NCBI GenBank assembly: GCA_030374765.1
Contig: JARGXX010000111.1
Span: forward strand, 496,001-560,000
DNA from: Agarophyton chilense
Taxonomy: Eukaryota > Rhodophyta > Florideophyceae > Gracilariales > Gracilariaceae
Length of the DNA: 64,000 bases
Direction: 5' to 3'
Under the pieces are notes generated by a model, which saw only the letters and a program-made list of their open reading frames with translations, had not been told where the DNA came from and did not search any database. Shown here piece by piece: positions 34,242 through 45,650 of the stretch (the first letter of the stretch is position 1; each line of letters opens with the position of its first letter). A program made the translations under genes and the position numbers.

Positions 34242-35309
34242 GCCGTCCCGCGTGAGTCTGTTTCTTCTTTTGATGGCTCCAACGTTGATATCAGGAAATT
34301 TCTGTTCTACTTTGAGAATGTTGCGGCAGCTGGCACCGATGGAGGTGAAAAGGCTGTCAAGCTGTTAGGCTACATTGAGAGTAAAGCCTTCGATTTCTAC
34401 TATGATAATAATGCTGTTGATGGTACGCTTTCGGAAATAGCGAAAGATTATGGTCAAGTGAAGTCCGCTCTCATTGAGCGTTTCGGCTCTGTCGAAGAAC
34501 CGGCGGAAAGAATCCGTCGGGCGGTTTCAGCACGTTTAGAGTATGCTGACCTCCTCGGGTCCGTGAAGAAGATGGACTCGCTCTTCGAACAGGCAAGTTT
34601 CAATCCCGAACCCAAGTTCGGGTTGCTTCAAAACGCTGTAATGGAATATGCGGACCTGGCCCAGTTTGTTATTTTCCGAAGTGCAGATGACTATCAAGCA
34701 TTGAAGGCGTTAGTCAAGGATTTCGTTGGTGGAAAGAAAGCCCTAGCGTCCTATGGTGCTTTGAGCGCCCTGCCGGCAGCAAAGAAGGTCCTACAAAGGC
34801 CGAGGAAGAGTGAACTTCCCACATCGGCCCCACTTGAAGATAAGGTTGAGAAGCTTGCCGAACAGATGGCGGAGCTCCATCTGATGATGAAGAAAACCCA
34901 ATCAGGTGGCGCACGCTCGGAGTCAGCAGGAGAAAGATTGTGCACATTCTGTCAGGAACAGGAACACTACGCGAATAGGTGTCTGACGAATCCCCACCGA
35001 AACACGCGCTGCGGTTCGTGTGGAAGGGTAGGACACTCTTCGGCAATTTGTTGGAAGAAACCGGTTGACGAAGCGTTTAAGAGGGTTTCATTCGCCCAGC
35101 CCAAATCAGAGCCCGCTCGTGAAGAGGCTCTGAAGAATGATGGTTCTGCAGAAAAGAATGAGACTAATCATGTTTTGGTTGTCGTCAATGACTCCTCCGA
35201 CGAAGAGGAACTGGTGGCAACGACGAAAAGAGATGCGCAGGGAGCTCCGCTCCCAAAGCAGCATAAGACTGCGCCCCTCTCTGGTATTTCACCGATGATG
35301 TTTCCCTAA
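34240..35309 (+). CDS. gag: gag part of the Ty3/Gypsy element
   Basis: This part encodes the structural protein of the retroelement particle. Its N-terminal two thirds are helical and capsid-like. Two CCHC zinc knuckles follow each other, CTFCQEQEHYANRC and CGSCGRVGHSSAIC, both with CX2CX4HX4C spacing; these bind the element RNA in the nucleocapsid. A Glu/Asp-rich tail follows. The start codon is uncertain because the frame is open back into the end of the LTR. Confidence 0.85.
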
Positions 35310-35327
35310 AGCCAGGTTACCAAAAGA

Positions 35328-36173
35328 GTGACACCAACTGGAAGAAGTACCCCTCGAGCTTCCTCCAAAGCTCGAAAAACCTCTTCGAAGACCACGAAAG
35401 CCAAGTCGAAGAAAGTCAAAATTCAGGAACATATCGCGAAATACAATGCTTATGAGGAGCTAGCAAAGGCTCGTTCAGGATTAACCTTTGGTCAGTTAGC
35501 TCGTGGAGACGCTGAGCAAGCAGAGAAAGACCTTCGTCGCATACTAGCTGGAAGCTTTTCTGGGCGAAGAATCAATTACGCCCACGCGCAGGCCTTGCCC
35601 CCGTCTTTGAAGGTTGTCAATGTCTCCGTGCATGGAACCAAGGCTCAGGCCTTGTTAGACTCAGGGGCAATACCCAATCTGATGTCCGTTGCGCTGTGTC
35701 ACAGACTGTCTCTAGAGATGAGGCCTTCCAATAGAAGAATAGTGGTAGCAGACGGGACAAAGTCGTTGGTTCGTGGTGGATTGAAGAACGTGCCGATTGA
35801 GTTTGGTTCTCTGCGAGTACCTTTGGACTTTTTGGTGGTAGAAAATCCACCCTTTCATTTGATTGTTGGATGCCCCACGTTAGAAGCAGTACAAGCTTGC
35901 CTTGACCTTGGAACGCAACAAGTATCAATGAAGTTCGATGACGAGGCCACGACTATGCCGCTGGACTACCATCGGCCCAGAGCCGATTTGTTCGACGAAC
36001 TGTCATCTACAGATAGTGCAGACTTCACTTCCGACACTGATGCTTTAATTTCTGATAGCAGCACCGAGGAAAAAGAGGAACCCATTCACGATAAGAAGAA
36101 GAATCTTAGTACTTCAGCTTACGCGTTGGCGACCATTCAAGACAGCGGTTCCCCACCTTCTTGGAGCAGGTAA
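35328..36173 (+). CDS. Aspartic protease part of the Ty3/Gypsy element
   Basis: The N-terminal part is Lys/Arg/Ser-rich and basic. At about residues 97-170 lies a retropepsin-like domain with the active-site motif ALLDSGAIPNLMS and, later, HLIVGCPTLE in the place of the family's hydrophobic-Gly-Asp/Cys strand. The enzyme processes the element's polyprotein. The C-terminal part is acidic with Ser/Asp/Glu runs. Confidence 0.8.
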   Translation: MTPTGRSTPRASSKARKTSSKTTKAKSKKVKIQEHIAKYNAYEELAKARSGLTFGQLARGDAEQAEKDLRRILAGSFSGRRINYAHAQALPPSLKVVNVSVHGTKAQALLDSGAIPNLMSVALCHRLSLEMRPSNRRIVVADGTKSLVRGGLKNVPIEFGSLRVPLDFLVVENPPFHLIVGCPTLEAVQACLDLGTQQVSMKFDDEATTMPLDYHRPRADLFDELSSTDSADFTSDTDALISDSSTEEKEEPIHDKKKNLSTSAYALATIQDSGSPPSWSR

Positions 36174-36230
36174 TTTCTGAGCAGACTCCCAGACTATGAC
36201 GCAGCAGAAGAAATTACTTTCTGGCATGAT

Positions 36231-37442
36231 TTGGCTACAGTGCGTCCCTTAGACATGGCCGATATTGAGAGTTTGTGTCCAACTTGGACATTAGAAGACG
36301 AGCCCGCCTTGCCTTCTGTCGAGCTGGAGCAGATAGAACAGGTCGTCGCTGAGCAAGTACAAGTGCAGGAAGCCTTGGATGAGGAGACAGACGATGAAAT
36401 TTCTGATGGTTCTCCTCTACCTGATCCTCATTTCATTTTTTCAGTAAGAAATGACGTTGTTCTTCTGCATCCCGAAGACATTGATGGAAACCCAGATAGC
36501 CTCATTTTCAGGGTCTATCGTCGTTACCCCGAATTGTTGCCAGGTAACCCGATACATGCTGAAACTGGAGATATACCATATGGAAATATGGGCGTCTTAG
36601 AGCTTTACGACCAGGGAGAACAGATTGTTCGGTTTGAAGCCGGATGGCCTATCCCGGAGATTGGAGATGAAGACTTGTCTTACGCGCCACCTGTAGCACT
36701 AGCAGAACGCGAGGGTGGTGGTGAGCTAGCCCTTGAAGGCCCGAACCCGTCATCGTTTCAGAGTTCTTCTACGGACACTAGCGTTCAGCCGAGAGACACG
36801 GTGGGCCTCGTCTTGATGGACGATGCCGACCAAGAGAACGTTAGTGCCCATTCCTCTCCTGAAGAAATGCAGATGTCCGAGACCCCCCTTTACCGTGATC
36901 CCATTCTTACTATCCCGATTAAGGATGAGGTTCAATTGCTGCCAAAAGAGTGAGGAGAACCAATAGACGATTTTCTGGAGGTTCGTATCCGGATTCGATA
37001 CCCTGTTCCCCTACCTGCTCATCCGCCTCACTTGGGAGCTCACAACCTTCCTTTCAATCGTACTGGAATGATTGAGGAAGATGACGATGGTCATTATGTG
37101 ATCTCATTTGAAGAAGAACTACCACCTGAAGAGAATACGAGTCGGCCCCCGCTCTCCGTGGGTGGAGAAGACGAGGATCCGAACAGACCACCCGCGGAAA
37201 CTGGCGAAAGATTGCATCAACAGAAGAAGGAAGATTCCGAAGCAGGAATTGGCCGAAGTGATACGAACCCCGACATAAATCGGGAAAAGTCCGCGAAAAT
37301 ATGTGTGGCTGGTTGCATGAGTCATGGTGACATTGTGTGCCCACAATCCGAAGATGAGTATTCATGGCAAATGCCCACGAAAATGAAACGAGATGAGAGC
37401 TCGACTGTCATCGAGAACTCTGTGCCAGATGCGAGTCAGTAA
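36231..37442 (+). CDS. Acidic spacer region between protease and reverse transcriptase
   Basis: Two open stretches, 36231-36953 (240 aa) and 37032-37442 (136 aa), lie on the element's coding strand. Both are strongly acidic and Pro/Ser-rich and seem disordered. I see no envelope features such as a signal peptide plus membrane anchor and no enzyme motif. Most Ty3/Gypsy elements have protease and reverse transcriptase closer together, so this extra length is unusual. Function unknown. Confidence 0.55.
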
Positions 37443-37445
37443 GAA

Positions 37446-40175
37446 TTGATTGTTGAGAGACTTGTCCATTTGCCTAATGAGGTACAAGACAGGATCCGTT
37501 CCATTCTGGGGAGCCTCGATGTTGTAGCATGGTCTTTGTATGATCTCAGACCGACCAATGTTTTTGTCATGCACGAGTTCACAGTGACATGTGATGCCCC
37601 GCTCCATTCAAGAGTTAGGAGACTCCCGCCCAGATATGACCAAGTTGTTCGAGAGGAAGTGGACAAGATGCTAAAAGCCGGCATAATCAAGCCGTGCACT
37701 TCCCCCTGGTCTTTTCCTGTGGTCATAGCTACCAAGAAGAATGGCAGACCAAGGTTTTGCATTGACTACAGACCGTTGAATAATGGGATGAAAGCTGACC
37801 GCTGGCCTCTGCCGCACATGGAGCAGATATTCGACGAGTTGGGAGGTTGTTCATTTTTCACCACCTTGGACCTTTTCTCTGGGTATTGGCAGATAACGAT
37901 GTCGCCCAAATGCAAGGAAATGACGACATTCATTTGCAGACAGGGAACGTTTCAATTTGAAGTCATGCCTTTTGGTCTGATGAACGCTCCGTCAACCTTC
38001 CAAAGAATGATGGACTCCATTCTCAGCAAGGTACCGTTCGCCCGCGTTTACATCGATGACGTAGTGATCTTCTCCAAGTCATTGGAAGAGCATGTCAAAC
38101 ATGTTGAATACGTGTTGAGAATTGTAGCGTCACATGGATTGAAGCTAAAGATATCCAAGTGTCATTTCGCTCAGCCAGAGATAGAACTCCTGGGGCACGT
38201 AGTGGATAAGAACGGCGTGGCCGTTGACACAAAGAAGATTGAAGCTATTCAACAGGCCCCGATCCCTTCCAATACCACTGAACTCAGAACCTTTTTAGGA
38301 TGGGCTGGGTACTACAGACGATTCATCACCCACTTTGCCGACACGGCTGCTGTACTTCATGCTTCAACAACTGGCAACCGCAAATTGAATTTCACCGATG
38401 AGATGCTGGAAGCTTTCAATACCCTTAAGCAGAAACTTACCAGCCCGCCTGTGTTAGCATTCCCGGACTTCAGTGTACCTTTTCGTGTTGAGACCGACGC
38501 CTCTTCCGTTGCATTGGGAGCGGTTCTCGCGCAGAAGAAATCGGATGGGATGTTTCATCCGATACAGTACGCCAGTAAGACGATGACGGCGACAGAAAGA
38601 AGGTATGCAGTCTGCGAACAAGAAGCGCTTGCAGTTATCTTCGCATTGAAAAACTTCAAAATGTATCTCTTTGGAACTCAGCCCTTTCAGTTGCTCACTG
38701 ATCATCAAGCCCTCAGGTATGCATTCAAGAAGAAGGGTGTTCATGGCCGACTGGCTAGGTGGTTGGACTTTCTCGCTGAGTATGAGTTCGAGATTGTCTA
38801 CAGACCAGGAGCCAAAAACAGGGCAGCCGACAACCTGTCTAGATACTCCGTTGCCCAAAACACTGAAAGAGAAGAAAAAGATGTTGCCACGACCATGACC
38901 GTCGAGACCGATACCACGTTTGAGGAGATTGAAGACTTCTACGCGGACATTGGTCGACATTTGAGTATAATGCCGATGAAAGAAAGTTACCCTAAGATGG
39001 TAGCAGCCAAGAAGAGAAGTAGCAAGAATTTCATGGCGTGGAACGGGTTGTTGTATCGAAGAACCGGTGCCAGTCTTCGATGGGTTCCACCCGTGATTGA
39101 AAGGCTTAGGTTTCTGAAGACCTTTCACGATGACATAGGACATTGGGACTTGCGGACCACTCGTAGATTTATCCGTGAAAGATTCTGGTGGCCAAACGTC
39201 GTGTCCGATATCGTGGAATACGTCAAAAGCTGCAAAGCATGCCAGTTCATGGGACCCAATCCATCTTACCGCGCTGGTCAAAGAACTCCTCTTACGGATG
39301 TATTTCACACTTTCTCCATCGACTTTGCTGGACCGTACCATCCGACGAAGAGCGGCAACCGATTCCTGCTAATTGGAGTAGAGCACTTGACTGGATGGCC
39401 GATAGCGGTAGCCTCCAGATACTCTACGTCAACGGAGGTCCTCAAATTCATTAGAAGCGAGATTGTAAGTCCGTTTGGATACCCGCGAACTATCGTGTCA
39501 GACAATGCAACTTCGTTTCTAGCCAAGTCCGTTCAGGAATATTTGACCAAGAACGGCATTGAATTGAAGCCTGTGCTAGCTTACGCCCCGATGTCGAATG
39601 GGTGTGCAGAACGAATGGTTGGGACTATCAAGAAGGCATTTGAGAAGATCGTACATGGAAATAATATGGAATGGGACGACGCACTCCCCGAGGTTCTTTT
39701 TGGATATAGAAGCCGACAACTGAGGGAAGGATTCTCACCCTTCCAACTGAGGTATGGATGTCCTCCACGCATGCATTGCAGTGACCCTCGTGCATTAGTA
39801 ACGTTTCCTCATGAAGAACATCGAAGGATCGAAGTTCAGGCTGCTACAGTCGGTAGGGCGATGCGAGTAGATCGCCAGCCGACTAGGAAAGATGACTCTC
39901 GCTACGGCCATAGGTTCTCCGTTGAAGATCTCGTCCAAGTGATGAAAAGAGAAGCACTAAATCCTTCTTTAAAATGGCCTGCTTATACTACAAGGTTCTA
40001 TGGGCCATGCCGTGTCATTAAGGCGAATCATCCGCGTTATCAACTAGTGTCGTCAGGTAAGAGAGTGTCTCGCAAAGGAATTCATGCCCGAAGACTGAAG
40101 CTCTATAAAAAACGACCACAACATTTAGAAGATCATGGCCAGGAACCAAAGAAGGCTCACACCACGACACACTAG
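37446..40175 (+). CDS. pol: pol part: reverse transcriptase, RNase H, integrase
   Basis: About 909 residues in one open stretch. Reverse transcriptase is at residues about 70-255, with RFCIDYRPLN, LDLFSGYWQI, MPFGLMNAPSTFQ and the active site YIDDVVIFS at about 202-210. RNase H is at about 345-467 with TDASSVALGA, EQEALAV and TDHQAL, closing with ADNLSR. Integrase starts near 555 with the HHCC zinc site (H561, H566, C596, C599). The catalytic core has SIDFAGPY, IVSDNATSF and SNGCAERMVG, a D,D,E arrangement. A basic C-terminal part after about 800 lacks a clear chromodomain. These copy the element RNA into DNA and insert it. The domain order marks Ty3/Gypsy (Metaviridae), not Copia. Confidence 0.92.
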   Translation: MIVERLVHLPNEVQDRIRSILGSLDVVAWSLYDLRPTNVFVMHEFTVTCDAPLHSRVRRLPPRYDQVVREEVDKMLKAGIIKPCTSPWSFPVVIATKKNGRPRFCIDYRPLNNGMKADRWPLPHMEQIFDELGGCSFFTTLDLFSGYWQITMSPKCKEMTTFICRQGTFQFEVMPFGLMNAPSTFQRMMDSILSKVPFARVYIDDVVIFSKSLEEHVKHVEYVLRIVASHGLKLKISKCHFAQPEIELLGHVVDKNGVAVDTKKIEAIQQAPIPSNTTELRTFLGWAGYYRRFITHFADTAAVLHASTTGNRKLNFTDEMLEAFNTLKQKLTSPPVLAFPDFSVPFRVETDASSVALGAVLAQKKSDGMFHPIQYASKTMTATERRYAVCEQEALAVIFALKNFKMYLFGTQPFQLLTDHQALRYAFKKKGVHGRLARWLDFLAEYEFEIVYRPGAKNRAADNLSRYSVAQNTEREEKDVATTMTVETDTTFEEIEDFYADIGRHLSIMPMKESYPKMVAAKKRSSKNFMAWNGLLYRRTGASLRWVPPVIERLRFLKTFHDDIGHWDLRTTRRFIRERFWWPNVVSDIVEYVKSCKACQFMGPNPSYRAGQRTPLTDVFHTFSIDFAGPYHPTKSGNRFLLIGVEHLTGWPIAVASRYSTSTEVLKFIRSEIVSPFGYPRTIVSDNATSFLAKSVQEYLTKNGIELKPVLAYAPMSNGCAERMVGTIKKAFEKIVHGNNMEWDDALPEVLFGYRSRQLREGFSPFQLRYGCPPRMHCSDPRALVTFPHEEHRRIEVQAATVGRAMRVDRQPTRKDDSRYGHRFSVEDLVQVMKREALNPSLKWPAYTTRFYGPCRVIKANHPRYQLVSSGKRVSRKGIHARRLKLYKKRPQHLEDHGQEPKKAHTTTH

Positions 40176-40211
40176 TCATTATTTTTCGGTCGCCCCGGCG
40201 AAGCAACCGCT

Positions 40212-40222
40212 GAGCAAGGGGG
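40212..40222 (+). other. Polypurine-tract candidate
   Basis: GAGCAAGGGGG lies two bases before the 3' LTR. Purine tracts here prime plus-strand DNA in LTR elements. It has one internal C, so the match is imperfect. Confidence 0.5.
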
Positions 40223-40224
40223 TG

Positions 40225-41646
40225 TGTAACCGCCCAGCAAGGACAGGTAGATGTCTCCCGGTACCTGTCCTGTAGACCGGAGCAATCCCCCTGTCCCTGC
40301 ACTTGGGACTTCCACACCGATGATTATTTGGTGTGGAACGGCCAGTTGGGATGGTGGAAGTGGAAGCGAATCTCGAGATTGAGATTCACTTCAAAACACA
40401 CCACCCCGTTCCAAAACCGGCCAGACGCCCTTACCGGTCTCCATCACCCAAGACGGTGCCGCGACCGTCCGCGGCGCCATCTCCGTCTTCCTCCGTTTGC
40501 CCCTTCTTCCTCGGCCACCGCCGCCCCCCAGCACCGTCTGGCTCCCGCCGTCGTCGCAGCTTTCGGCCGCCCTTGCGCCTGCATCACCAACCTGCCGCGC
40601 TTCGTCAAGCGCCCCATCGTCGCTCTGCCGTCGCAGCGGGCATGAATCCTCTCCCTTGTCTGCGCCCCAACAGCCTCTTCCGCCTCTTTGTTGTCCGCCT
40701 CCATGGCCTCCGCCTTCGCGGCCTTCGCCTCCACCGCCTCCGTCCCTCTCACAGCGTCGCCTGCCCAACCGCGCTGTGGCACCCAAGCAGGCTGCGTCGC
40801 CGCAACGCACTGCGTCGACTTCGACCGCGTTGTCAGGTTGAGGGTGGCCAGCCATAGCGTCGTCCACGACCAGTTGGAACTGGTCTACGACCGCTTCCAC
40901 GGACGCATGGGTGACCCTCTGGTCCACTTCACTGTCCAATTCTTCGGCTTCAAGGTCCAACACCGGCGCGTATACCGGCTCGCGGCTGGATGAGTCGGTA
41001 TCGTCGTCAGGTCATCTCTCGAATCATGGTTGTAGGATTCATGTTTGGATGAAACGGTGGAACTGGTGATTCCAGATTCCAACCACGTATTATATAGACG
41101 TCATCAGAATAGACAGAGCCTTTCCTAGGGAGGTCTACTAGAAGACGTCTCAAATTCAAGGCTACGGGTGTAGCTTTTGGGCTTTGTCTTATGCATGAGT
41201 GGAGTTTATGCAATATTCTGATCGTCTATATATACCCCCGAGCCGAGCGCTTCGGTGCCAACTCTGCGGGGGGAGACCACTTTTCCCCGGAAGCTCCTGG
41301 GGCACCCTCACTTCTCTCAGCCCTGTCCGGGCCTCTTTTGCCATCAACCGTTTCTCTCTCTGCCCTGCTTCCCCCATTCACTTTCCTTGGCGGCTTGGTC
41401 TCCCGCCGTCTTTAGCATCAAACTTTCCCCACTACGAGTGCAGCCCTGCAGTGGCTTGCGGGCGCTCGTAGGTGTTCTTCGGAGTGGTTGTATCGTTTGT
41501 TAGTGCTCCCTGGGCCTTTACTGGTTGGCCGTTTCCGCCGGCCTCTGTCGTTTTGTCTACGGTTGTAGACTGGTACCCCCTGGCATTTCGTTCTACTGGG
41601 TCTGTCACCACCTGCGCCAATAGCAGCCCAGAAAATGGCGTCTACA
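40225..41646 (+). repeat. 3' LTR
   Basis: It is a near copy of 32801-34223, one base shorter, with about 34 differences by eye, several of them transitions and a few clustered in the first 170 bases. It begins TGTAACCGCC, ends GGCGTCTACA, and is followed at once by the CTAAC duplication. Confidence 0.9.
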
Positions 41647-41651
41647 CTAAC
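41647..41651. repeat. Target-site duplication, right copy (CTAAC)
   Basis: Identical to 32796-32800. Its preservation agrees with a single, fairly recent insertion. Confidence 0.85.
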
Positions 41652-42836
41652 AAATCGTACTAGAGCTTTAACTTGTACGTTCTAAAATTCTGAATTCTCG
41701 TTAATCCAATAGTTGACAGGGTCAGCATGCCAAACATGAACCGCGTATCCAGCCCACAATTTGAAAGAAATTTCTTATCTCTGTTTTATTTGTAGACGTG
41801 CCATGCAAATCCGACAGAAACGCATTTCTTTCACTATATTGGAACAGAGAGTACCATGTTAAACCTTTGTTTTCTTTCGAGTAATAATAATTTGCTGAGT
41901 TAAACAATCATCTTTTCTTTAATAAATTAAACATGACTTGTGAATCTTTAAATGTGGATTTTTTCCCGAAATCATAGTCAATTGTTTTTTCACGCACATT
42001 CCACACAATAGAGTAGGATTGTGAATGCTAGAAAATGTAGTGCAAGTATAGTCCAGAGGTGCGAATCTGGCGCAAGGTCTTTCAGAAAAAGACAAGAATA
42101 TCCTGTTTTATGCAGTGGGCATCAATCTAGAGCCCTCAGTTTCGCATAAAAATCGTAGCAGTTTGAGGCATGTAGACTGCACCAATAGCAGGTGTGAATT
42201 TGAGAGCGGCAAGTGCGGTTGCAAGCATAGCTCTGGTTCTTTAGAGCGACACAAAAAAACCAAACGGTTTCCCCGTCGATATTGCCATTTTTAAAAAGCA
42301 ACACTCCGTACCACTTTTTGCTGACCTGTTGCTTAGACAGACCCTATTACACCACCTAAGGAAATGGGACATTTTTACTTTCATACTTTACTATAAATGC
42401 CAAAAATATATGAGAACCGCAAATTTCGGTAAGCTTTATATTCCGGGTGGGATGAATTCAATGCAAAGCAGTTATATCGTCTTCGAACAATCCTAATGGC
42501 GTATTAAGACTCAGAATCTTGAGAAAAAATACGTTTTATCTTCTTGAAAAGATTTGAGAAAATGTACTAACATATAAGTTGTCACAAAAGGCGATATACA
42601 ACGTCGTTTAGAATCATTAATTTCTTTATTGTTGTTCAGTCCTAATGTATTCAGGGTCATATTTTTATTTGGAAAGTAAAGCTGAGGTGCGCACCGCTTC
42701 AAATAGCGTAACAGCAGTCCTCTCGTTAGGTGCTGGTTGGATGATCAGACCATCCGGAGACTGACATAACCAATCATGACTACTAATACTTAACTACGCT
42801 CTCGGTTCCGGACAAACTAATAAACTGACATACTAC
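41652..42836. other. No gene seen
   Basis: AT-rich right flank of the retrotransposon; short frames only. Confidence 0.5.
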
Positions 42837-43175
42837 ATGTGGGCGATGGCTTCTGAGACATTTGTAGTAAATGTCGAGTTCTACCTGAAACTGACACAAT
42901 ACGTCTCATTTAGGGGTCTTAAAGTAGTAAATATTGCAGGTTATACTAAAACGGACAAACGAACACCATGTGTCATCACTGCGATGCCAGCCCTTGTATA
43001 TCTTTCTTCACTTCATGTAGCTATTCTTGTCCGCACCCGTGTGCGCATTGGCTGCATGGGCACAGTATCCCTGTGGGAGAAACGAATTAGGCATTTCACA
43101 ACAGGTTCGTTAACTGCTGCAGGTCTGTTGTTATTGGATGTGGCAGAAGATGGTGCGTTATGTGTTTTAGGGTGA
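42837..43175 (+). CDS. Unrecognised 112-aa ORF
   Basis: An uninterrupted ORF with an early ATG (near 42838-42845) and hydrophobic stretches around residues 45-65 and 90-110. No family was recognised and no neighbour suggests a role. It could be chance. Confidence 0.2.
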   Translation: MWAMASETFVVNVEFYLKLTQYVSFRGLKVVNIAGYTKTDKRTPCVITAMPALVYLSSLHVAILVRTRVRIGCMGTVSLWEKRIRHFTTGSLTAAGLLLLDVAEDGALCVLG

Positions 43176-43384
43176 CACTAGAGGCTTTTTCAAACGTTAT
43201 GGGTAGACAAAGAGCTACGAAACGGGACTATCAATGTAAAGGCAAGAAATTTGAATGCATTAAATGATAGAAGAAAGATCAGCTCACAACTTCTAAAGGG
43301 TTTTTTGCATTTGCCATCGTCAGTTTTTCGATTTTATGAACCGTCATAATTACATCTGTACCTTATGTATCCAAAACCTTTTTG

Positions 43385-43729
43385 CTACTTGTTCCTCGTC
43401 TTCCAAGCCCCATACCGTCCTTGTACACAGGTTAGGGATTCAAATATGTGCTCTAAATAAAACAAGTGGACTAGCTGCGCCAGGTTCTGCGGCTCAAAGT
43501 TCGTCGTAGACAGCATACTACTGCCTAGCTTCAAAGTATTCATGACATTTCTCTTATCCAAGGCAAGTCTGCAATGATGGAGAATGCTGCAATTGTTCTT
43601 AGATAACACTCCGAAGCCCACTCTGCTCCTATTGTTGTATTTACTTCGCTTATAACTAACAAAATTGAGCAAGCTACTGCGGTAGAAATTTTGGGCACCA
43701 CATTTGCAACCTTTGCAGACGATGTTCAT
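43385..43729 (-). CDS. Unrecognised 114-aa Cys- and Asn-rich ORF
   Basis: It starts with ATG and opens with MNIVCKGCKCGAQNFYRSSL; the Cys cluster at residues 5-10 might bind metal. The rest is basic and Asn/Ser-rich. It matches no family I know and may be a remnant of a mobile-element protein. Confidence 0.2.
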   Translation of the reverse strand: MNIVCKGCKCGAQNFYRSSLLNFVSYKRSKYNNRSRVGFGVLSKNNCSILHHCRLALDKRNVMNTLKLGSSMLSTTNFEPQNLAQLVHLFYLEHIFESLTCVQGRYGAWKTRNK

Positions 43730-45179
43730 GCCCTTTTACATTTCACCTGCGCAACGAACAGTTTTGGTCTGCTGCTGTCACCTTGCAACATGCTGCATCC
43801 CTACTCTTGCTCTACTGGATTCTAGGGAACTGAGTACAACATGACTGAGCTTCTGCCCCTTTTTTCGGACAGCCAGCCTCTTTTTTTTGTTTGCCATTTA
43901 CAATGCGCTTTAAGGTAAAGATCCAACCAGCTGCTCTCTCTGTCACAGCTATTGCATGCAGGGATTCCCCCACCCTAGCCGGAGGAGAATAGCTGTAGTT
44001 TACATTTCAATCACGCTTGATGCAATCACTATCCATTGCGCTCTCTGTCCCTTCTTTTCTGCTCTCAAAGTAGGTGGCACAACCTTCCTGTTCCGTGGCA
44101 GACTTGCTTCTCGTGTCTTCCAAACCAGCCGCCTCTGCTTCCTCTGCTGCAACGGCCGCGCTGACCACACAGGCCAGACAGAGCATCCAGCTAGAATTTA
44201 AGACCCACGGATCGGGTACAGCGCTATCCATGAACTCTGCCTTGCTGTACCGTTAATTATAAACAAAAACACGGTGACCATATGCAGTGGCAACAATATT
44301 ATTTTGCTTTTGACTCTCTGCAGCAGCACGTTTTCCTGTTCGCCTAAGCAAAGACTGAGTACTACTGTCTAACACTCGGCTATTGCTTCTTATTTAGTGG
44401 TTGCCATCTCTCTAATATTAAAGTATCGGATATATAAAAAGCACAGGCCTAAACAAGTATTCTACATTATGTTTCAATTAAGAATAGTATATTGCCAGTG
44501 ATATTTTATGTCGGGCCATGTTTTTATTCTGTATTACGCCGTCAGAATTTTCAATCTAACTTCAAATAGAAGGAGTGGGTTTAATACAATCTTCAATAAT
44601 TCAAATTAAATTAGCAATTGATTGACCTGCAGTGTGACTTACTTCTTTGATAAATAGAAGGAAATGCAAAATCTTTTTTAATATTATGTCTCTCTACTAT
44701 AATATGCATTCAAAAACGAATTATTTTTAATGTATGAGTTATTTTGTATTAATATACTGTTGGAGGAACAAGGACTGCATTCATTTCAATTACCCAGAAT
44801 ATGTTTCTGACCATAAAAACAGTTCCTGAAGCATTTTATTGTTGTCGTAATAAGAATGTTGACCAAAACTACGTACATTTACTGTACGTAGGAAGCTGGA
44901 AGGGCATGCTACATGTGGTCTCCAACTAAGGACCTTGTTGATGGAAAACCAGCGGCAGGGTATTTGTGGGCGCCATATTTGGATGTGACCCTGTGGGCTA
45001 GACGTCACAGTAAACTTTGGCAAAAATATGCCTTTTCCGTTACTGAATGGCCCAGATAGATGAAATGAGATATTAATATTTCCGTTTATACTTCTTCTTG
45101 TCGATGTGTTTTTAACCAACACAACCAAATACTTATGCCAATAGTCACTGAGGGTCAGAAACCCTGGCTTCCTGTCAGA
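43730..45179. other. No gene recognised
   Basis: A minus frame at 44007-44231 (74 aa) has a hydrophobic, Ala-rich N-terminal part, and one at 44790-45128 (112 aa) is open, but neither has recognisable features. The 44.3-44.8 kb part is very AT-rich. Confidence 0.35.
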
Positions 45180-45650
45180 TAATCCGGATGTTTAACAATT
45201 TCTTCAGCCTTCTTACTTCCGCGTTAACCAGAAGCAGGCGTGTTCAATCCCTACAAGACTTCATCAGGAGAAAAAATAACAAAAGGATATGTTTTCACTC
45301 TGTATCCGAACCCGACCTTTTCCAGGAAAGGTTATGCGGCACCACTATCGGCAGCATCCCGTTCATTACTAGATCCAATATTGCCACCAAGTCTTTACGG
45401 CCCTCACAGGCTTTTTACTGTGTGGGGGCTTTCTAGACAGACCTAGTACCGTTGGTAAACTCAGACCGTCTCCCGTCCACACCGAGGGTGCAGCGGGCTG
45501 ACAGTGGTTTCTCCGCCCAACGGCCAACGCCTCACTGGACCCGTGTACTGCGGCACACACCCCACAGATTATATAATGTACGGGGTTGCTCTTCCGCAGA
45601 CAGTCGCCTCACTCGACCCCAGGCGGTAAACGCCTAACCTTTTGATAAAC
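45180..45650. other. GC-rich block, possible LTR remnant
   Basis: A sharply bounded GC-richer block with no coding pattern, flanked by AT-rich sequence. In size and composition it resembles the block at 26860-27600, but I see no clear sequence similarity between them or to the Ty3/Gypsy LTRs. Ends not determined. Confidence 0.25.

Larger units (their letters stand above)
32801..41646 (+). mobile_element. Ty3/Gypsy LTR retrotransposon, looks nearly whole
   Basis: The element is 8,846 bp with LTRs of about 1.42 kb that begin TGTAACCGCC and end GGCGTCTACA, flanked by CTAAC. The internal part holds gag with two zinc knuckles, an aspartic protease, and a long pol in the order reverse transcriptase, RNase H, integrase, which defines Ty3/Gypsy. 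No chromodomain is obvious after the integrase. The coding part lies in a handful of consecutive open stretches on one strand. Such families often use frameshift or read-through between gag and pol, so I cannot say how many boundaries are natural; at most a few breaks seem likely. The LTRs differ at roughly 34 of 1,422 positions by eye (about 2.4%), so the insertion is fairly young. Confidence 0.9.

Noticed and set aside
38454-39341. 295-aa minus-strand open frame
   Set aside because: It is the antisense shadow of the pol coding region of the Ty3/Gypsy element.
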